This document shows, piece by piece, positions 11,075-20,343 of a DNA stretch of 64,000 nt (positions within the stretch are counted from its first letter, which is position 1; every line of letters begins with the position of its first letter). A model generated the notes under the pieces. It was not told where the DNA came from, made no database searches, and saw nothing but the letters and a program-made list of their open reading frames with translations. The position numbers were made by a program, and so were the translations under genes. Source of the stretch: Ceratobasidium sp. AG-K (lineage: Eukaryota > Basidiomycota > Agaricomycetes > Cantharellales > Ceratobasidiaceae); contig JAWNGF010000008.1 of NCBI GenBank assembly GCA_037039685.1, positions 2,412,968 to 2,476,967 on the forward strand, read 5' to 3'.

Positions 11075-13124
11075 GTGTGTGGAGAGACCAAAAAACCGGC
11101 AACGGAAACAATGTACTTTAGAGCAACAAATGAGTCAACCATTGTTTACACGAATGTTGCCGGAATCACAGAACCTATCCCAACCCTCATTGACTCTGGA
11201 GCATCAAAGAACTTCTTGGACATCTCTTGGGCCCGCTCCAACAATATTCCACTCATTGAACTTTCCACTCCAAGAAAAGTAATTGGTATCCAGGGGAAGG
11301 AACTCTCTCACCAAATACGTTTCAAAGCTAAGCTTGAACTAGAGGTAGAGGGAAGAACCTTCAAACAAGTCTTCTTTGCTATGCCTACAGGGGAAACTAA
11401 ACTTATCCTAGGACTGGAATGGTTAGAAGAAGCAAACCCTGTCATCGATTGGAAAATGAAGCACATATCATGGCGGCCAGAACCCATCCAGGCAAGATTG
11501 GCCTCAATAGATGACCTACCTGAAGAATTCAAGGAATTTGCCAACGTTTTCAGCGAAGAAAAATTCAAGAGAATCCTGGATCATCGCCCATACGACTGCG
11601 CCATTGACTTCAAGGAAGGAGCTGAACTTCCGAAACCGGCCAGACCAATCCCACTCCCTCCAGCCGAGTCAATTGCACTAAGAGAATACCTGGATGAAGA
11701 AATCGCAGCTGGAAAGATCCGCCCAAGCAAATCACCCATTGCTTCACCTTGTTTCTTTGTCAAAAAACCTATTGATCCAAAGAACCCAGGAGCAGTATGC
11801 CAACTACAACTTGTTCAAGACCTCAGAGGAGTGAACGCCATTACAAAAGACGACAGATTCCCAATGCCCTTAATGGAAGACCTCCTGGATAAAATCAAGG
11901 ATGCGAAAATCTTCTCCAAGATCGATCTGCGCATGGGCTTCAACAATATCAGAATTAGGGAAGGAGACAAATGGAAGACAGCCTTCAGAACCAAGGAAGG
12001 ACTGTTTGAATACGTCGTCATGCCTTTTGGACTAAAAAACGCGCCCGCCATCTTCCAAAGATATATGAACCACATCTTCCATGACCTTATCGACGTATGT
12101 GTCATAGTATACATTGACAACATCCTTGTCTTCTCTAAGAACAGAGTTCAACATACTGTGGATGTCAGAAAGGTGCTAAAAATCCTACTGGAGGAAAATC
12201 TATTCGCAAAGCTTCCTAAATGCGAATTCTTTGTCACCAAATTGACATATACTGGACTGGGAATCAGCGATTTGGGCATCTCAATGGAGGAAGAAAAGGT
12301 CAAGGCAATAAAAGAATGGAAGGAACCAAGAACGGTCAAGCAGGTCCAGGCATTCCTAGGATTTGCAAATTTCTACCAAAGATTCGTACCAAATTTTAGC
12401 CAATTAGCAAAACCCCTGACAACCTTGACAAGAAAGGAGAACAAATGGGAATGGGGAAACGATCAGCAGAAAGCATTTGAGGCCCTGAAAGCAGAGATCA
12501 GCAAGGAACCCACCCTTTGCCATCCAAACCCTGACAAACCTTTTTTCTTGGAAACAGACGCAAGTGGAGTAGCAATGGGAGCAATCCTGTCACAAAGACA
12601 AGACGATGGCTACCTACACCCTATTGCTTTTCTTTCAAAATCTTTCAACGAGGCTCAACTCAAGTATGATGTCCACAATAAGGAACTTATGGCAATCATA
12701 GAATCTTTAACACACTGGAGGCTATACCTTGAAGGAACAAAGGACCCTATCACTATCTACACCGATCACAGGAACCTACAGTTCTGGAAGGAAGCAAGAA
12801 CTTTCAACCGTCCACATGCAAGATGGCACCAATTACTTGCTTCCTATAACTTTGATATCATTTACCGCCCTGGAATCCTGTCATCAAAGCCGGACCTATT
12901 GTCAAGACGGTTGGACCATGAGGATATCCCCATGCCTGAACAAGTTATGATATCCGTCGAAAGATTCAAGGGATTTAGGGGACAAGTGGACACAGACATC
13001 ATAGAGACTATCAGGGAAGCACAGAAAACAGACGAAGGGTTGGCACAAATCAAAGAGATCTGCAAATCAAGGGAAACGTTACCAAAAACCCTGCAACACA
13101 GTGCAAAGGATTACGACTTCAAGG
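11075..13124 (+). pseudogene. Element A pol, 5' part: protease, RT, RNase H
   Basis: Open frame with protease motif LIDSGASKNF, RT with the active-site box, and RNase H (ETDASGVAMGAIL, YTDHRNLQFW). The RT box reads YIDN here (AAC at 12119-12121) where B has YIDD, so the second catalytic Asp is lost and RT is expected to be inactive. There is no ATG at the frame start, consistent with frameshift expression from gag. The frame is cut at 13,124 by element B after the residues DYDFK and resumes at 20,344 with EGLLWFKGR; the join is in frame. Confidence 0.9.
13120..13124. repeat. Target-site duplication CAAGG, left copy, for element B
   Basis: CAAGG at 13120-13124 adjoins the left end of element B. 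The same five bases at 20339-20343 adjoin its right end. Confidence 0.9.
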
Positions 13125-13579
13125 TGTCGTAAGCTTCTTCTTGGTGGCTATGAGACAAACCGCGATGGAGAGTGGACGGCACTAAGACCTAAGTGACCTC
13201 TTGAACCGCAACACACTTAAGTGTCTGTAGGCTCTTGAGGGTAGGGGTGGTTCTAAGTGTCACTCAAAGGGGGTGTTTTGACGAGACAAAACAAGCTGGG
13301 GTTACCAGGCTTGTTGGTCCTCTATATATATTCACAAGGCGGCCGAGTCATACAGAACGCAGCCACAAGAGTCACAGCAGTCAACCAGTCAGGAGTGTCC
13401 ATGTGAGTCATGCTGTATGAACAGACATGACTTGTACAAAGCACAGCCGCGTTACACAGTGTAACACATAACCACAAGAAGGTGGCAACGCGGCGAACGG
13501 AAACGGAACACAAACACAAAAGAAGGGAACAGGCGGGCGAGACACAGTAGAGTCCGATGGAGTGAGCTGGCTCACGACA
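13125..13579 (-). repeat. 3' LTR of element B
   Basis: 455 bp, ends TGTCGT...ACGACA as read on the plus strand. It matches the right LTR with three differences (in the sequences ACAGAAC/TGC, GTCCG/AATGG and CTCAC/TGACA), all CpG transitions. Confidence 0.92.
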
Positions 13580-13582
13580 TTA

Positions 13583-13591
13583 CTCCCCCCT
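13583..13591 (-). other. Polypurine tract of element B
   Basis: On the minus strand AGGGGGGAG lies three bases before the 3' LTR, the place where plus-strand DNA synthesis is primed. The identical tract occurs in element A at 22567-22575. Confidence 0.75.
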
Positions 13592-13620
13592 ATGAGTCCA
13601 TTTGGGGGACCTGAATGGGC

Positions 13621-14385
13621 TTACTGTACCGCGCAGTCCTTCCCTTTCCTCAGCATAAACTCCTCAAGCCCCTCCTCCTCCTCCAAGGTTAGGTCGATGG
13701 GATTGAACGCAGTGTTTCCCGGTTCGTCCGAGAACTTCTCCCATTCTTCCCACGTCTCCTCCTTCGTCCAGTCGGCCTTGGACCAATCCAAAACCCTTTC
13801 CTGCACCTCCACAAACTCCTTGTCCCATTGTCGCACGTCTGGCTCCGTCTCCTTCCATGCTGACACGTCCACTTCCTCCCACTTCCACCAGTTAGGCGCC
13901 CATTCAAACTTCTCCTTTTGGTACCTCCCCCTTTCTAGCTTCCAGTCGCTCAGGTCCTTCTCATAGTTGGCGTCCCAGGTGTTGTTCCACCGAGGTCGCA
14001 ACGTTGGTTGCCTTCCGTCGTACCCTGGTACCCACTCGCTCGAATATGCCCCTTCTTGTCCCCATTCCACGACTCCAAGCATGTGGGTGGACAGCAGGAC
14101 CACCTCTGACACTTGGAAGGCCACGCATCCTCGACAGACGAAAATGTCTTTCCTTGCGAGCTGCATTCTTGTCGGCCATTTTTTGCCGACCCACTGGAAT
14201 TCGCCCAAGTCTGAGTGGAGGACGTCGTCCGATGCCCTAAAGTGCATTCTTCCTGAGCTTTGCTGGGACCTCTTGAAGACGTAGAGAGTGGCTCCAGCGT
14301 CAAGGATTCTCACAGTAGCGAATGCTGGTCCGTTGAGGACACGGGTGAGGTTGTTGCAGATGGTGGAACGGGTGACGGCAGGCAT
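13621..14385 (-). CDS. Third ORF of element B (254 aa), Trp-rich accessory protein of unknown function
   Basis: Minus-strand ORF from the ATG at 14385 (context CCACAATGCC) to 13621. It overlaps the last 76 bases of pol in a different frame. The N-terminal part begins MPAVTRSTICNNLTRVL and includes a compact region (LYVFKRSQQSSGRMHFR). The C-terminal half is strongly Trp- and Glu-rich, with repeated short WxxE/DW patterns, and ends in an acidic stretch. There is no signal peptide or membrane helix, so it is not an envelope protein although it occupies the env position. Element A carries a collinear copy of exactly the same length, with substitutions but no stop or gap, which argues for a selected protein. 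I do not recognise the family. Confidence 0.75.
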   Translation of the reverse strand: MPAVTRSTICNNLTRVLNGPAFATVRILDAGATLYVFKRSQQSSGRMHFRASDDVLHSDLGEFQWVGKKWPTRMQLARKDIFVCRGCVAFQVSEVVLLSTHMLGVVEWGQEGAYSSEWVPGYDGRQPTLRPRWNNTWDANYEKDLSDWKLERGRYQKEKFEWAPNWWKWEEVDVSAWKETEPDVRQWDKEFVEVQERVLDWSKADWTKEETWEEWEKFSDEPGNTAFNPIDLTLEEEEGLEEFMLRKGKDCAVQ

Positions 14386-17300
14386 TGTGGAGGACAAAAA
14401 AGGTTTAAGGCGTAGAGATGAGAGCGTTTCTTGGAATAGTAGCAGGTTTTGCAAGTGACACTACTGGTTTCGCCACCCCTGCCTTTTATCCTCCCTGGAG
14501 CGTAGTTAGATGGCGTGGGAGCCTCGGGGTGTCGGCGTAGAAGGTCCTTGATGATCTTCGAAAGGTGACCAAAATCTTCCGCCCTTTGTTCTGTGTCTTC
14601 TTCACTTCCATAACCCTTCCATCTGACCCTGTAAAAAAGGCCGTCCTTTGTCTCCTTCCAGTCCAAGATCTTTTCTACTTCATATTCTTCTTCTCCTTCT
14701 TCTGTTATGATTGGCGGTGGTCGGGGTTGGTTGCGGCTGAATTCGGTGTCTCCCTTGTAAGGGCTGAGCAAATCGATGTGGAAAACAGGGTGCACCCTCA
14801 TTGTTGCCGGCAGATCAAGCTCATAAGCGTGTGATCCTATCTGTCGCTTCACGACAAATGGCCTGTGCTTTTTGTTGTCCAGTTTCCTTGATGGCCTTTT
14901 TGTTTGAATGTTCTTTCCAAGTAGCCATACAAGATCTCCTTCTTGGTACTTGCTCTTTTGCTCTTCTTCTGGGAGCCTTTGGGTTTCCATAGATGCAATT
15001 GCTTCGTCGTGGATTTTACGCCATTTTCCTGTGATGTTGTTTGCTTCTGGAACCGCTGATTCTTCCGCTGAGATGTTCCACAGTGGTTCCCTCCCATAGA
15101 CAATCTCGAAAGGGGAACTACCTGTTACGCGATGCTTCTGTAGATTATAGCTGAACTCCGCAATCGGTAATAAGTCCGCCCAATCATCCTGCCGGTAGTT
15201 GACAAACGATCGTAGCCAGCCTTCCATCCATTGATTGATTCTCTCCGTTATTCCATCTGTTTGGGGGTGGTAGGCCATACTGAAACCTGGGCTAGTTCCG
15301 ATTTTCTCATAAATGGCTTTCATAAGTTTGGAATTGAAAGTAGTCCCTCGGTCTGAGATCATGCTCTTTGGAAAACCGTGCAGTTTCCAAACATTTGTGA
15401 TAAAAAGATTTGCAAGGTCGCTTGCCGTGTGAGATTCTTTGCAGGGTATGAAGTGCGCCATTCTTGAGAATCGGTCAACCACTACTAAGATGCTATCTGA
15501 TCCTCTGGATTTTGGTAACTTTACCACGAAGTCGAACGCTATGTCTTCCCACGGTCCTTTTGGAATTTCCAGAGGCTTGATCGGGACTATTGACTTCGAT
15601 CCCTTTGTTCGCTGGCAGGTCTCGCAGGATTCCACGTATCTGTTTATGCTTTGCTTCATCCCTGGCCAGAAGTACCTTCTTGATATTAGTTCCAGTGTTC
15701 TAGCTTGTCCCTGATGTCCTGCGATTTTTGAGTCGTGATGAACTCGCATGATGGCCAGTCTGGATTCCTTATCTTCTGGCACGTAGATCCTTCCTTTGAA
15801 CCATAATAGTCCTTCCTTGAAATCATAATCTTTTGCGCTGTGTTGTAGGGTTTTTGGTAACGTTTCCCTTGATTTGCAGATTTCTTTGATTTGTGCTAGT
15901 CCTTCATCTGTTTCCTGAGCCTCCTTGATAGTTTCTATGATGTTTGTGTCTACCCGTCCCATAAATCCTTTGAACCTTTCAACAGATATCATAACTTGTT
16001 CAGGCGTCGGGATATCTTCATGGTCTGACCGTCTTGACAACAGGTCCGGTTTTGATGACAGGATGCCAGGGCGATATATGATATCAAAGTTATAGGAAGC
16101 AAGTAATTGGTGCCATCTTGCGTGTCGACGGTTGAACGTTCTTGCTTCCTTCCAGAATTGTAGGTTCCTATGATCGGTGTAGATGGTGATAGGGTCTCTT
16201 GTTCCTTCAATGTATAGCCTCCAATGTGTTAAAGATTCTATGATAGCCATAAGTTCTTTATCGTGGACGTCGTAGTTGAGTTGAGCCTCGTTGAAGGACT
16301 TTGAAAGGAAAGCGATAGGGTGCAAGTAGCCGTCGTCTTGCCTTTGCGACAAGATTGCTCCCATTGCTACTCCACTTGCGTCTGTTTCCAGGAAAAACGG
16401 CTTGTCAGGGTTTGGATGGCGTAGAGTGGGTTCCTTGCTGATTTCTGTTTTTAGGGCCACAAATGCTTCCTGCTGATCGTTTCCCCATTCCCATTTGTTT
16501 TCCTTTCTTGTCAAGGTTGTCAGGGGTTTTGCTAGTCGGCTGAAATTTGGTACAAATCTTCGGTAAAAATTTGCGAATCCTAGGAATGCCTGAACTTGCT
16601 TGACCGTTCTTGGTTCCTTCCATTCCTTTATTGCCTTTACTTTTTCTTCCTCCATAGAGATGCCTGAATCGCTGATTCCAAGTCCAGTATATGTCAATTT
16701 GGTGACAAAGAACTCGCATTTTGGAAGCTTTGCAAAAAGATTTTCCTCCAGCAAGATCTTCAGTACTTTTCTGACATCCACGGTGTGTTGGCTCCTGTCC
16801 TTAGAGAAGACCAGGATGTCGTCAATGTATACTATGACGCATACGTCGATAAGATCATGGAAAATGTGATTCATATATCTTTGGAAGATGGCGGGCGCGT
16901 TCTTTAGTCCGAAAGGCATGACGACGTATTCGAACAGTCCTTCTTTTGTTCTGGAAGCTGTCTTCCATCCGTCGCCTTCCCTAATTCTGATATTGTTGAA
17001 ACCCATGCGTAGATCAATTTTGGAGAAAATCTTTGCGTCCTTGATTTTATCCAGGAGGTCTTCCATTAGGGGCATTGGGAATCTGTCGTCTTTTGTAATG
17101 GCGTTTACTCCTCTGAGGTCTTGAACAAGACGTAGTTGGCGAACTGCCCCTGGATTTGTTGGATCGATAGGCTTTTTGACAAAGAAACAAGGTGATGCAA
17201 TGGGTGATTTGCTTGGTCGAATCTTTCCCGCCGCAATTTCTTCATCCAGGTATTCTCTTAGTGCAATAGATTCTGCTGGAGAAAGTGGGATAGGTCTGGC

Positions 17301-17864
17301 TGGTTTCGGAAGTTCAGCTCCTTCCTTGAAGTCGATGGCGCAGTCGTATGGACGATGATCCGGGATTCTCTTGAATTTTTCTTCACTGAAGACGTCGGCA
17401 AATTCCTTGAATTCCTTGGGCAGATCGTCTATTGAGGCCGTCCTTGCTTGAATGGGTTCTGTTCGCCATGATATGTGCTTTGTTCTCCAATTGATGACAG
17501 GGTTTGATTCCTCTAACCATTCCAATCCCAAGATAAGTTTAGTTTCTCCAGTAGGCATAGCAAAGAAGACTTGTTTGAAGGTTCTTCCTTCTACCTCTAG
17601 TTCCAGCTTAGCTTTGAAGCGTATTGGGTGAGAGAGTTCCTTCCCCTGGATACCGATTACTTTTCTAGGAGTGGAAAGTTCCATGAGTGGAATGTTGTTG
17701 GATCGAGCCCACGAGATGTCCAAGAAGTTCTTTGATGCTCCAGAATCGATGAGAGTAGGGATAGTTTCTGTGATTCCGGCAACGTTTGCGTAAACAATGG
17801 TAGATTCATTTGTCGCTCTAAAGTACATTGTTTCAGTTGCCGGTCTTTTGGTCTCTCCACACAC
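14310..17864 (-). CDS. pol: Element B pol: protease, RT, RNase H, integrase, chromodomain
   Basis: 1,184-codon polyprotein frame. In order: aspartic protease (LIDSGAS, about residue 38); RT (PSKSPIASPCFFVKK, catalytic YIDDILVF near 350); RNase H (ETDASGVAMGAIL near 480, YTDHRN near 560); integrase zinc finger (HHDSKIAGHQG then CETC); integrase core with catalytic DFVV, SDRGT and the TERINQW segment; a GPF-like module (RPFVVKRQIGSHAYELDLP); and a chromodomain (EVEKILDW, FYRVRWKGYG, about 1,075-1,115). The frame opens with GTG, not ATG, right after the gag stop and in the -1 frame, so it is probably made as a Gag-Pol fusion by frameshifting. Chromodomains of this class direct integration to particular chromatin. 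No internal stop is seen. Confidence 0.93.
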   Translation of the reverse strand: MCGETKRPATETMYFRATNESTIVYANVAGITETIPTLIDSGASKNFLDISWARSNNIPLMELSTPRKVIGIQGKELSHPIRFKAKLELEVEGRTFKQVFFAMPTGETKLILGLEWLEESNPVINWRTKHISWRTEPIQARTASIDDLPKEFKEFADVFSEEKFKRIPDHRPYDCAIDFKEGAELPKPARPIPLSPAESIALREYLDEEIAAGKIRPSKSPIASPCFFVKKPIDPTNPGAVRQLRLVQDLRGVNAITKDDRFPMPLMEDLLDKIKDAKIFSKIDLRMGFNNIRIREGDGWKTASRTKEGLFEYVVMPFGLKNAPAIFQRYMNHIFHDLIDVCVIVYIDDILVFSKDRSQHTVDVRKVLKILLEENLFAKLPKCEFFVTKLTYTGLGISDSGISMEEEKVKAIKEWKEPRTVKQVQAFLGFANFYRRFVPNFSRLAKPLTTLTRKENKWEWGNDQQEAFVALKTEISKEPTLRHPNPDKPFFLETDASGVAMGAILSQRQDDGYLHPIAFLSKSFNEAQLNYDVHDKELMAIIESLTHWRLYIEGTRDPITIYTDHRNLQFWKEARTFNRRHARWHQLLASYNFDIIYRPGILSSKPDLLSRRSDHEDIPTPEQVMISVERFKGFMGRVDTNIIETIKEAQETDEGLAQIKEICKSRETLPKTLQHSAKDYDFKEGLLWFKGRIYVPEDKESRLAIMRVHHDSKIAGHQGQARTLELISRRYFWPGMKQSINRYVESCETCQRTKGSKSIVPIKPLEIPKGPWEDIAFDFVVKLPKSRGSDSILVVVDRFSRMAHFIPCKESHTASDLANLFITNVWKLHGFPKSMISDRGTTFNSKLMKAIYEKIGTSPGFSMAYHPQTDGITERINQWMEGWLRSFVNYRQDDWADLLPIAEFSYNLQKHRVTGSSPFEIVYGREPLWNISAEESAVPEANNITGKWRKIHDEAIASMETQRLPEEEQKSKYQEGDLVWLLGKNIQTKRPSRKLDNKKHRPFVVKRQIGSHAYELDLPATMRVHPVFHIDLLSPYKGDTEFSRNQPRPPPIITEEGEEEYEVEKILDWKETKDGLFYRVRWKGYGSEEDTEQRAEDFGHLSKIIKDLLRRHPEAPTPSNYAPGRIKGRGGETSSVTCKTCYYSKKRSHLYALNLFCPPQCLPSPVPPSATTSPVSSTDQHSLL

Positions 17865-17866
17865 AG

Positions 17867-19861
17867 TTAGAGGGAGACCCCTTCTTTTCCCGAGTCTTCC
17901 ACGATTGTTGCCTCCCTTCCTTTAATGCTAGGTTCCGTCGTTATCCATTCCTTGGACGGGCATTTGAATGAACGGTGTCCTTCTTGTCCGCACTTCAGGC
18001 AGCGGTTGGTTGCTATCCTTGCTTTGTATACATCGTCAGGCAGCCGCTTTGTAGAGGATTGTCCGCTAGTGGTTGGCTGGGCTGCCTTCTTCCCTGTTGA
18101 GGTCTTGATTTGTTGCAATTTCTGGTCAATAGAGATTGCGATTGAGATCCATCGATCAAGGGAAAGTTCCCGTTCTGTCCCATCTTCATTGATCAGGGTT
18201 AGTTCGAAGCGAGCTAGTTCGGTCTTGACTTCTGACTTCAACCCTTCCTTGAATTGGTTGATCAGGGCTTCCTGTCCCCAGTTTACGTCTACCAGGAGAT
18301 ATCGGAATTCTGAAGCATAGTTTGCTACAGAGTTGTTTTGTTTGCATTTTCGGACATCTGATTCGGCTTTAGCTTTTTTGTTGGGGTCGCTGAACTGTTC
18401 CATGAAGTGTGCCTTGAAACTTTCCCATGACGCGAGGTTTTGGTTATTTTCCCTTTGGTTAAGCGAACGTAGAAGTACTTGTGCCCAGTGAGTGGCAGCT
18501 TTGTTCTCGGACTTGAAGTTTGCTAGAGCTTCGCGGATCCTTTCTTCGTTGGAAGTATATTGATCGCCCAGGCGCATAAAGTAGCTTTCCATTTGTGTGA
18601 TGAACATTTCGGCACCTTCCCCTTTCTTTCCGTCGAAGGCTTCTGGACGAGTCACCTTGGGACGACGTGGTCCACTACTCGTGTTTGGGTTTTCGGTCAG
18701 CCGTTGGATTCTTAATTCTAATTCGTCGATCCTGGTAGATTCCGCGTCTGGATGTGGTGGAGAGTTTGATTGCCTAGAGGGGACCCCGTGCAGGGATGCC
18801 TCGTCCATTTCTTCTCGCATATTGTTGATGGCTCCCTGAACTTCTGTGATTTTGGTAGTGAAGGAGGCTCCCTCCTGTCGTAAGGTTTCTAGTCCTTGTG
18901 TTACCGCCTCATTCCATTCGAGTTGGGCTTGCCTGGTAGTGTTGAGTTCTTCGCGTACGTTATTCACTAGTCCTTGGGTGTTGGTGACTTCATTTCGAAG
19001 GCGGGTTACGTCTTGACCGACTAGAAAGGAATTATGTTCGCCATTTCTTGCCAAGTTCAAAATGTCTGTCAAGGTTCCTTGTAGAGTGTTGATGGAATCG
19101 TTAAAGATCTGCTGATTGTTTGCTAGAACCTGTGTGGCTTGTTCTAGGCCACTAAGCCTTCGATCTATAGTGACTCTCATTCCGTCTATAACCCTAAGGG
19201 TAGCGTTGTGTCTTCCTTCTAGAAGGTTGTCTAGGTCATCTAGATTGCTGATTACAGTCCTGCCGCTAGAACTTGAACTTGAACTTCCTGGATCACCGGC
19301 GCTTTGTTGTACCGGGGCTGATTGCCCGGAGTAACCCTGTGGGATATATGGTGGTGCTGGAATCGCCGGTGTGACTGGCTGGGAAGCCACTGGAATTGGT
19401 CCTGCGACGGTGATGGTTCCTTCAATTTGAGGAACTGTAGGGACATTAGGAACGTGTGGTGTAGGAGGAGGTCTGATGGGAACAAGCGATATGCCCCCAT
19501 GAGCTTCGGGTTGGGGAGAAAAGAACTGTCTTCTAGTCCCTAACGGCCACAGGGGACGTGATGGCCCTGGAGTTGCGGTTGGAATACGAATTACAGCTGG
19601 AGTAGGGTCGTTCGTGAGGTCTCCTGGTTCTCTATTTGTGATAGTGGGTTCTTCCTCCTGTACTGTTGTCATGTCAGAAATGCCGAAAGCTCCTGGCATT
19701 GATGCTTGACTTTGGGGGCGTGATCGGGCAGGGCCTCCTGCTTGAGTTTGTGCGATATCTTGCTCGTTTAGTGATCCTGTGGGCCTTGCTGCCCGACTGG
19801 GTCCTCTTCTTGTTGATATAGTGGATGAGGGACGTGACCCTCCATCTTCTTGAATAGACAT
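17867..19861 (-). CDS. gag: Element B gag (664 aa)
   Basis: Intact ORF starting at the ATG 19861, just after the PBS. The N-terminal quarter is Pro/Ser-rich and disordered-looking with a short poly-Ser tract. A long Asn/Gln/Glu-rich helical region (about 200-370) is likely coiled coil. The capsid domain follows (EMFITQMESYFMRLGDQY onward), and a CCHC zinc knuckle (CLKCGQEGHRSFKC) lies near the C-terminus for RNA packaging. It ends EGVSL, with a GGGAAAA heptamer six codons before the stop. It forms the virus-like particle and by frameshift gives Gag-Pol. Confidence 0.92.
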   Translation of the reverse strand: MSIQEDGGSRPSSTISTRRGPSRAARPTGSLNEQDIAQTQAGGPARSRPQSQASMPGAFGISDMTTVQEEEPTITNREPGDLTNDPTPAVIRIPTATPGPSRPLWPLGTRRQFFSPQPEAHGGISLVPIRPPPTPHVPNVPTVPQIEGTITVAGPIPVASQPVTPAIPAPPYIPQGYSGQSAPVQQSAGDPGSSSSSSSGRTVISNLDDLDNLLEGRHNATLRVIDGMRVTIDRRLSGLEQATQVLANNQQIFNDSINTLQGTLTDILNLARNGEHNSFLVGQDVTRLRNEVTNTQGLVNNVREELNTTRQAQLEWNEAVTQGLETLRQEGASFTTKITEVQGAINNMREEMDEASLHGVPSRQSNSPPHPDAESTRIDELELRIQRLTENPNTSSGPRRPKVTRPEAFDGKKGEGAEMFITQMESYFMRLGDQYTSNEERIREALANFKSENKAATHWAQVLLRSLNQRENNQNLASWESFKAHFMEQFSDPNKKAKAESDVRKCKQNNSVANYASEFRYLLVDVNWGQEALINQFKEGLKSEVKTELARFELTLINEDGTERELSLDRWISIAISIDQKLQQIKTSTGKKAAQPTTSGQSSTKRLPDDVYKARIATNRCLKCGQEGHRSFKCPSKEWITTEPSIKGREATIVEDSGKEGVSL
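17885..17891 (-). promoter_or_regulatory. Candidate -1 frameshift heptamer G GGA AAA, element B
   Basis: On the minus strand the gag frame reads tcG GGA AAA gaa ggg, with the pol frame at -1. It is identical in place and sequence to element A at 11048-11054. Confidence 0.55.
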
Positions 19862-19869
19862 CTTTGTTA

Positions 19870-19881
19870 AGCTTGTTTTGT
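19870..19881 (-). other. Self-priming primer-binding site of element B
   Basis: Minus-strand ACAAAACAAGCT starts two bases inside the 5' LTR. Its exact reverse complement lies in the LTR at 20045-20056, about 30 nt downstream of the TATA run at 20082-20090. This is the same arrangement as in element A. Confidence 0.7.
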
Positions 19882-19883
19882 AA

Positions 19884-20338
19884 TGTCGTAAGCTTCTTCT
19901 TGGTGGCTATGAGACAAACCGCGATGGAGAGTGGACGGCACTAAGACCTAAGTGACCTCTTGAACCGCAACACACTTAAGTGTCTGTAGGCTCTTGAGGG
20001 TAGGGGTGGTTCTAAGTGTCACTCAAAGGGGGTGTTTTGACGAGACAAAACAAGCTGGGGTTACCAGGCTTGTTGGTCCTCTATATATATTCACAAGGCG
20101 GCCGAGTCATACAGAATGCAGCCACAAGAGTCACAGCAGTCAACCAGTCAGGAGTGTCCATGTGAGTCATGCTGTATGAACAGACATGACTTGTACAAAG
20201 CACAGCCGCGTTACACAGTGTAACACATAACCACAAGAAGGTGGCAACGCGGCGAACGGAAACGGAACACAAACACAAAAGAAGGGAACAGGCGGGCGAG
20301 ACACAGTAGAGTCCAATGGAGTGAGCTGGCTCATGACA
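19884..20338 (-). repeat. 5' LTR of element B
   Basis: 455 bp, ending at CAAGG (20339-20343) on the outside and at the PBS on the inside. It contains the TATA run (20082-20090) and the inferred transcript 5' end (20056 downward). Confidence 0.92.
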
Positions 20339-20343
20339 CAAGG

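Larger units (their letters stand above)
13125..20338 (-). mobile_element. Gypsy element B (Tf1/sushi-type chromovirus), apparently intact and young
   Basis: Full-length 7.2-kb LTR retrotransposon on the minus strand, flanked by CAAGG. From its own 5' end it has a right LTR (19884-20338), a PBS, gag of 664 codons, pol of 1,184 codons with chromodomain, a third ORF of 254 codons, a polypurine tract and a left LTR (13125-13579). The LTRs are 455 bp each and differ at only three positions that I see, all transitions at CpG. All catalytic motifs I checked are present. It belongs to the same family as element A, into which it inserted. It is the youngest large element of the window and could still be active. 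Confidence 0.93.

Noticed and set aside
13621..14454. Third ORF as an envelope gene (making B a retrovirus-like element)
   Set aside because: No signal peptide, membrane helix or fusion motif. The protein is acidic and Trp-rich and looks soluble.
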